A stretch of DNA of 11,759 nucleotides from Candidatus Brocadiia bacterium (GTDB lineage Bacteria; Planctomycetota; PUPC01; DSUN01): the NCBI GenBank assembly GCA_016782825.1, contig JADHXT010000077.1, positions 1-11,759 on the forward strand. Reading direction: 5' to 3'. Shown here piece by piece: positions 7,463 through 11,759 of the stretch (positions are counted from its first letter, which is position 1; each line of letters begins with the position of its first letter). The notes beneath the pieces are model-generated. The model saw only the letters and a program-made list of their open reading frames with translations, was not told where the DNA came from and did no database searches. The position numbers were made by a program, and so were the translations under genes.

Positions 7463-8533
7463 CTACGCCGACCTTGGGCAGGACGCGAGGCCGATCACCG
7501 TGTCGGCGCCGCCGTAGTAGAGCATCCACCGGCCCTTGAAGAAGACCAGGCCGTTGGCGACGGTTGTGTTGCCGGTCATGCCCCGCTTCTCCCACTCGCA
7601 TTCCGGGTAGAGGAACGGCTCCTTCTGCTCCTTCAGCACGGTCTTGCGGTCCGTGCGGTCGATCAGGGCCTGGCGGAGCACCCAGGCGCCGAGCGCGTGA
7701 TGTCCTCCCTGCGTCATCAGCAGGATGCCGTCGTCGCGCAGCAGGGCGATGGCGCCGGCCTCGCGGCCGCCTCCCGGCCACACCGCCTTGCCGGCCGGCG
7801 TCCAGTCGATGAGGTTCTCGCTCCAGGCGATGCCGCAGGGATGGGTGTAGTACATCCAGTACTTGCCATCGATCTTCGCGGCGATCAGGCGGTCCCCCTG
7901 GAACCGGGAGACTACCACGCCGCTGCGCGATCCGTAGACCTTCTCCGGCGCAGCCTTCCGGAAGGCCGGCCCGTGCTTGGTCCAGTGAACCAGGTCGCGG
8001 GAGGTGGCCACGGACATGGTGTCGCGCTTGCCGCTCCAGGTGGTGTAGTTCATGTAGTAGACGCCGTCTTCACCCTCGACGATGTGGGGATCCTCGCAGC
8101 CGCCTTCCCACTCGTACTGCTTCCATTCGTCGTTGTCTGGGTACAGGACCGGCTCCGGGTGTCGGGTGAAGTGGATGCCATCCCTGCTGTGGGCGAGCCC
8201 GATGCGGCACGTCCTCCCCCATCCGAGATCCGCGCTCCGGTCGTCCGCCCGATAGAGCAGGTAGACCTTGCCGTCCCGCACCACGGCGGCAGGGTTGTAC
8301 ACGTTCCGCTCCTCCCAACGGACTTCCTTGCCCCGGATCGGGCACCGGAATCGGGAACCCTGCGCCGGCCGCAGGACCGGTTCCTTGTGCTTGACGAACG
8401 GCCCGATCTTCCACCGTTCCGCGCCGGTATTACCCAATGCTGTAGTGGACAGGAACGCCGGCGCAGCCACGACCGTTGCGGCCGCGCCAGCGGATCTCAG
8501 CAATTCACGGCGAGTGGGTTTGTGACTGTCCAT
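7463..8533 (-). CDS. Tat-exported GH130-type beta-mannoside hydrolase or phosphorylase
   Basis: 356 residues from ATG 8533. Reading can extend upstream to 8722, but the extra 63 residues are Arg-rich noise, whereas ATG 8533 starts directly with the Tat signal (PTRRELLRSAGAAAT). The five-bladed propeller pattern of GH130 is clear: NPAAVVRDGKVYLLYRADD (80-98), a SRDGIHF strand (116-122), CEDPH with E147 and D148, a repeat SRDLVHWTKHG, and the family ending YYGGADTVIGLA (339-350). GH130 enzymes are inverting and act on beta-1,2- or beta-1,4-mannosides, by phosphorolysis or by hydrolysis. Export favours hydrolysis, since phosphorolysis normally serves the cytoplasm; this is inference. The family usually has EDPR, and here the arginine is H150. 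The gene follows the 301-base gap and precedes the CSPTR sulfatase by 39 bases, so it may head its own transcript. Its ribosome site is weak (GAGAG, about ten bases away). Confidence 0.88.
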   Translation of the reverse strand: MDSHKPTRRELLRSAGAAATVVAAPAFLSTTALGNTGAERWKIGPFVKHKEPVLRPAQGSRFRCPIRGKEVRWEERNVYNPAAVVRDGKVYLLYRADDRSADLGWGRTCRIGLAHSRDGIHFTRHPEPVLYPDNDEWKQYEWEGGCEDPHIVEGEDGVYYMNYTTWSGKRDTMSVATSRDLVHWTKHGPAFRKAAPEKVYGSRSGVVVSRFQGDRLIAAKIDGKYWMYYTHPCGIAWSENLIDWTPAGKAVWPGGGREAGAIALLRDDGILLMTQGGHHALGAWVLRQALIDRTDRKTVLKEQKEPFLYPECEWEKRGMTGNTTVANGLVFFKGRWMLYYGGADTVIGLASCPRSA

Positions 8534-8834
8534 GGTCGTGTTGCTCTCTCGTCTAGTCCTTTCCTTCCTGCCGGCTTCTTGTCCAGCTCCTCCAGTGTGA
8601 GGCGAGCGGCACCGACGGAGAAGCCGCCTAATGACCCATGAGGAGACCGGCAGTACGTGATCCCGACGATCATGCCATCGGGCCGGCGCTCCGGCGGTCG
8701 GCGGCGCTCGAACGCTTCGCACGCAAGGGCCCTGGAGGCGCCAGCCAGAGGAACGACCAGACCCGGCGCGGATGCCGATCGCTGGACTAGGGTCCGCCTT
8801 CTCTGAGCCAGGCGAAGAGCTGCTCTCTCCCGCC
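8534..8834. other. 301-base gap with no assigned gene
   Basis: This is the only gap longer than 80 bases. No sigma70-like promoter, tRNA or riboswitch was recognised. On the minus strand one frame stays open from the left end of the preceding gene to TGA 8499-8497, covering over 110 codons. Its later part, from ATG 8673 (58 codons), reads protein-like (GITYCRSPHG, then GGFSVGAARLTLEELDKK). It lacks a ribosome binding site and overlaps the GH130 start. It may be a remnant of a decayed gene or a chance open frame in high-G+C DNA. A promoter for the four downstream genes would most naturally lie here, but none could be pointed to. Confidence 0.5.
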
Positions 8835-8838
8835 TCAG
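8803..8838 (-). terminator. Imperfect hairpin at the end of the Gfo/Idh/MocA gene
   Basis: The + strand pieces CTGA (8803-8806) with TCAG (8835-8838), GGCG (8811-8814) with CGCC (8831-8834), and AGAG with CTCT inside can pair into one interrupted stem that includes the stop codon. No T-rich run follows on the minus strand, so it is not a classical intrinsic terminator. It could attenuate transcription or protect an RNA end. The call rests on hand pairing only. Confidence 0.25.
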
Positions 8839-10163
8839 CCGACGTACCAGCCGTCGCGCGGCTTGCGGGTCATCAGTTTGTTGGCCTCGGCGCTGTTGGT
8901 GAAGCGCTGGGCCTTGGGGTCAAAGAGCAGCTTGCCCTTGACCCGGGCTGCGATGTTCCCCATCAGGGCGAAGGCCACGAGCTGGCCCCCATAGCTGAAG
9001 TGAGACAGGGGCGCATTGTAGGGGATCTCGCCCTTCGCGGCCATCAGGAACTCCTTCTCGTGGCCGCGAGACGGCGGGGCCGATCTCTTGGGCTTGCCGA
9101 ACGCCTTGCGCGTGGCCTCGGGCACGATGACGGCGGAGTTGTTATGGGAGCCGACCACCCAGCACGTGCCCTTGGTGCCGACGAGGTAGGACCCGGCCTT
9201 GCCCATCTTGCGCCCCTCTTCGAGGCCCGGCATCCGCGGCGGCGTGTGTGTGCCATCGTACCAGTAGGCGTCGAAGGCGGGCCGGTCGCCGTCGGCGGCG
9301 AACTCCCACTTGACGGTCTTGCCCTTCGGGTAGGAGTCGATGGCCGGCCCCGTCTGGCCGATGCACTCGACGCTGACCGGGAGCCCCGGCTCGAGGACCT
9401 TGTAGAAGGCGTTGAGCAGGTGGCAGCACCAGTCGCCCAGTGCGCCGTTGCCGAAGTCGATCCAGCCGCGCCATCGGGCGGGGTGGTAGACGCGCTTCTT
9501 GTAGGGGCGCATGGGCGCGGGGCCGAGCCACAAGTCCCAGTTCAAGTTCTTCGGCACCGGGTCCTCGCCCTTGGGCGTGCGGACGCCATCGTCGAACCAC
9601 CCACCATGCGAGCCCGTCCAGGTGTGCACCTCGCGGACCTCGCCGATGGCGTCGGCCTCCACGTAATCGTAGGCGACCCGCCAACCCCATCCGCCCATGC
9701 CCTGGTTGCCGAGCTGTGTGGCGACCTTGTGCTTCTCGGCCTCGGCGGCCAGGTGCAGCGCCTCCCACACCGACCAGGTGAGTGGCTTCTCACAGTACAC
9801 CGCCTTGCCCGCGCGGATGGCACGGATGGCCGCGGGGTAGTGCTGGTGGTCCGGCGTCGAGATGATCGCCGCGTCGTAGTCGTCGCGACGCTCGAGCATC
9901 TCCCTGTAGTCCTGGTAGGTCCGAGCGTTCTGGAACCTCTTCTTCGCTCCGCCCAGCCTGCCAGTGTCCACGTCGCACAGCGCGACGATCTCTTCGCTTT
10001 TCGCCATGCCGAGGCCGTGCCCCCCTCGGCCGCCGACGCCGACGATGGCCACGCGGAGCTTCCGCTTCCCGGCGCCGCGGACGATGCGTGGAAACGCCAT
10101 CGCAGCCGAGGCGGCAGCGGCGGTTGTCCTAAGGAAGCTCCGGCGATCGAGATGTGCACTCAA
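8835..10163 (-). CDS. Tat-exported Gfo/Idh/MocA family protein (GH109-like or sugar dehydrogenase)
   Basis: 442 residues beginning at TTG 10163. This start is supported by AGGAG exactly seven bases upstream and by placing the Tat motif LDRRSFLRT at residues 5-13; the next in-frame Met is residue 22, inside the signal. The NAD(P)-binding Rossmann fold starts at about residue 36, with GVGGRGG (42-48) and acidic D64/D66 after the second strand. CEKPL (124-128) is the family hallmark, and ALGDWCCHLLNAF (241-253) marks the C-terminal substrate domain. Exported relatives are abundant in Planctomycetota and Bacteroidota, mostly labelled inositol dehydrogenase-like without evidence. Some Tat-exported members are GH109 glycosidases, which use tightly bound NAD+ catalytically and need no free cofactor. 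A glycosidase role fits this locus, but dehydrogenase activity is not excluded. It follows the GH127-like gene by 75 bases and precedes a 301-base gap. Confidence 0.93.
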   Translation of the reverse strand: MSAHLDRRSFLRTTAAAASAAMAFPRIVRGAGKRKLRVAIVGVGGRGGHGLGMAKSEEIVALCDVDTGRLGGAKKRFQNARTYQDYREMLERRDDYDAAIISTPDHQHYPAAIRAIRAGKAVYCEKPLTWSVWEALHLAAEAEKHKVATQLGNQGMGGWGWRVAYDYVEADAIGEVREVHTWTGSHGGWFDDGVRTPKGEDPVPKNLNWDLWLGPAPMRPYKKRVYHPARWRGWIDFGNGALGDWCCHLLNAFYKVLEPGLPVSVECIGQTGPAIDSYPKGKTVKWEFAADGDRPAFDAYWYDGTHTPPRMPGLEEGRKMGKAGSYLVGTKGTCWVVGSHNNSAVIVPEATRKAFGKPKRSAPPSRGHEKEFLMAAKGEIPYNAPLSHFSYGGQLVAFALMGNIAARVKGKLLFDPKAQRFTNSAEANKLMTRKPRDGWYVG

Positions 10164-10170
10164 AGCGTCT

Positions 10171-10175
10171 CTCCT
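10171..10175 (-). promoter_or_regulatory. Ribosome binding site supporting a TTG start
   Basis: AGGAG on the minus strand lies seven bases before TTG 10163. No in-frame ATG occurs at the N-terminus, and starting at the TTG gives a complete twin-arginine signal, so this site decides the start of the Gfo/Idh/MocA gene. Confidence 0.65.
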
Positions 10176-10238
10176 GGCACCAGTGTCTGGCCTGTGGAAC
10201 GGATGCGGTTCTCCAAGTCACGATCCTGGTCGCGGCCC

Positions 10239-11759
10239 TCAGTGCGCCGCCCATGGGAAACAGGTAATCCGGATCTCAGTTGACCCGTAGGGCACGAGAA
10301 TGATGTCCTCGGCCTTCCCGACGTTCTCAACGGGGCTGGAGGGTGGCTCCACTGCACGCGCCGGGAAGTCGTCGCGATAGGCCCCCCAGCCACCATGGTC
10401 GGTCCTGGCTGCCGTGAGCTTCAGTCGGACCGGCGCGTCAGCGGCGAGGAAGGGCTGCCTGGGCATCGATTGGGAAACGATGGTCTCGACCCGGGGCGTA
10501 CCCGGCTCCTCGAGCAGCAGAGCGTAGTTCCACGGCCCTATTGGCCTGATCTCGACCGTGTGGAACTGACCATTGAGGAACGCCCTGGTGTGCTTCTTCT
10601 CTCCCACCATCAGGAGCGAGAAGGCCAGCGGCCCCCGGGTGACCGCCACGGAGTCGTTGATCCAGCGGGAGAGCTTCGGAGCCATGGGGAAGCGGAGCTG
10701 GACCACGTCGCCGTTCTTCCACGACCGTTCGGCGCGATGGAAGGTCCCCGGGGTCACGCCCTTCAGCGGCTTCCCGTTCACCCGCACCGTCGGGGCAGTG
10801 CACCAGCCGGGAATCCGCAGCGCCAGGGGGAAGGTCACGGGTTCCGCCGCGGTGATTGTGAGGGTGCAGTCGGCCCGGAAGGGGTAGTCCGTCGCCTGGT
10901 CGATGGTGACCGTCCTGCCATCCTTGCCCACCTTCGCGGTGACGGTGTTTGGTCCATAGGCGGCGGCCGCGAGCCCGCCGTCCTCGGTCGCCATCCACAT
11001 GTTGTGGACGAACTTGGGCCACCCGAAGTGGAAGTCGCTCCGACAGCATCCGTAGCCGGAGTGGGGGCTTGGGCAGATCGCGTTCTGGCCATCGCCGTTG
11101 TGCCTGAAGCCGAGCTTCTCGTTGGTGCACTTGGGCTGGTTGGGCAGGATGTAGTAGCGCAGGCCCTTGAGGTCGGGCGAGAGGGCCGCGGGCAAAGCGT
11201 TGTAGGCTACGGTTTCGAGTTGGTCGCCGATCGCGGCATCCCCCAGGATCTGGATCGCGACCGTGCTGCTCAGGATGCGTTCCACGATTGCGCACAGCTC
11301 CGTCCCCTGGGTGGAGCTGCGGTTCGTGATCGGCTCCGTGCCGCTCTCCATGCCATCGATCCGGCCGCATCTCTTGATCAGCCAACCGTCGGGCCTGACG
11401 GCGTTAAGGAACCCGTCCTTGTGAGCGGCCTCCCCTGAGACCAGGTACATCAGCGGAGGCGTCTTGAGGCCCTGATTGAGGTTGACGATGTGCTCGGGGT
11501 AGGCGTTGTTGCCCTTCCCCTCAGCGTAGTACCTGTGCCACTCGTTCGTCTGCTCCACGAGCAGGCGGGCGAGGTCGAGCAGCCACGCCCCGCCCTTCAG
11601 GTTGTACAGCCAGAGGACCGTCTCGATGTTGTCGCCGCCGCGAGCCTTGGCCCACCTAGAATCCCTGATGAGCGGGTGAGATGGCAGGGTCTTCAGTTGG
11701 AAGCGGAAGTACTTCTCGGCAAAGGCCGGCACACGGTCATCCCCCGTGGCCTCGTAGTA
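10239..11759 (-). CDS. DUF1680/GH127-type beta-L-arabinofuranosidase-like enzyme (5' end cut by window)
   Basis: Open from the window edge to TGA at 10241-10239: 506 residues of what is normally a protein of about 600-650, so the first 100 or more residues, including any signal peptide, lie outside. The visible start YYEATGDDRVPAFAEKY is mid-barrel; the GTG at 11732 in this frame is internal, not a start. Members of this family (PF07944, GH127/GH146) are (alpha/alpha)6-barrel enzymes with a zinc-bound cysteine nucleophile. Glu-X-Cys is seen in GTELCAIVE (11292-11300), and the Cys-Cys pair in YGCCRSDF (11043-11048), matching the zinc ligands and nucleophile of HypBA1 as I recall them. The glutamate in SGTEP is a likely acid/base. 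Beta-sandwich domains follow (ALRIPGW, AVTRGPLAFSL). The CCRSDFHFGWPKF variant differs from CCPPN of characterised enzymes, so arabinofuranose specificity is not certain. Confidence 0.9.
   Translation of the reverse strand, partial: YYEATGDDRVPAFAEKYFRFQLKTLPSHPLIRDSRWAKARGGDNIETVLWLYNLKGGAWLLDLARLLVEQTNEWHRYYAEGKGNNAYPEHIVNLNQGLKTPPLMYLVSGEAAHKDGFLNAVRPDGWLIKRCGRIDGMESGTEPITNRSSTQGTELCAIVERILSSTVAIQILGDAAIGDQLETVAYNALPAALSPDLKGLRYYILPNQPKCTNEKLGFRHNGDGQNAICPSPHSGYGCCRSDFHFGWPKFVHNMWMATEDGGLAAAAYGPNTVTAKVGKDGRTVTIDQATDYPFRADCTLTITAAEPVTFPLALRIPGWCTAPTVRVNGKPLKGVTPGTFHRAERSWKNGDVVQLRFPMAPKLSRWINDSVAVTRGPLAFSLLMVGEKKHTRAFLNGQFHTVEIRPIGPWNYALLLEEPGTPRVETIVSQSMPRQPFLAADAPVRLKLTAARTDHGGWGAYRDDFPARAVEPPSSPVENVGKAEDIILVPYGSTEIRITCFPWAAH

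Noticed and set aside
8534..8722. N-terminal extension of the GH130 gene to 8722
   Set aside because: The extension is Arg-rich with no signal features; ATG 8533 puts the Tat signal at the N-terminus.
8772..10283. A 503-codon open frame on the + strand opposite the Gfo/Idh/MocA gene
   Set aside because: It is codon-aligned antisense to a well-supported gene and has no recognisable domains.

Overview
The window is a high-G+C stretch (roughly two thirds G+C by eye) in which every supportable gene lies on the minus strand, so transcription runs from right to left. There are seven protein genes and no RNA genes, insertion sequences or CRISPR arrays. Genes at both edges are cut by the window: the right-hand gene lacks its start and the left-hand gene lacks its end. 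Tat-exported Gfo/Idh/MocA proteins, formylglycine sulfatases, a sugar-type sodium symporter, a DUF3472/PA14 protein and the absence of SusC/SusD genes suggest Planctomycetota or a relative (Lentisphaerota, Verrucomicrobiota, Hydrogenedentota). This is inference from gene content only.

Layout in order of transcription: (1) 11759-10239, DUF1680/GH127-type beta-L-arabinofuranosidase-like enzyme, start missing; (2) 10163-8835, Tat-exported Gfo/Idh/MocA (GH109-like) protein with a TTG start; (3) a 301-base gap with a possible weak hairpin and an unexplained open frame; (4) 8533-7463, Tat-exported GH130 beta-mannosidase/phosphorylase-like enzyme; (5) 7423-6095, exported sulfatase with a CSPTR site; (6) 6015-4615, Tat-exported sulfatase with a CSPSR site; (7) 4575-2524, SSS sodium:sugar symporter with a Calx-beta domain in a predicted extracytoplasmic loop; (8) 2499-1, secreted DUF3472 / FnIII-like / PA14 / LamG-like protein, end missing. 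Gaps between genes are 24 to 79 bases except the 301-base gap, so there are one or two operons.

Taken together, this reads as a glycan-degradation and uptake locus. Exported sulfatases would remove sulfate esters and exported GH127-like, GH130 and Gfo/Idh/MocA (possibly GH109-like) enzymes would release sugars. The symporter, which keeps nearly all vSGLT sugar-contact residues, would import the product, and the large PA14/LamG-like protein may bind the glycan. A sulfated glycan with arabinofuranose and mannose units is the natural guess but is not shown by the sequence. The most unusual feature is the Calx-beta domain inside the symporter.
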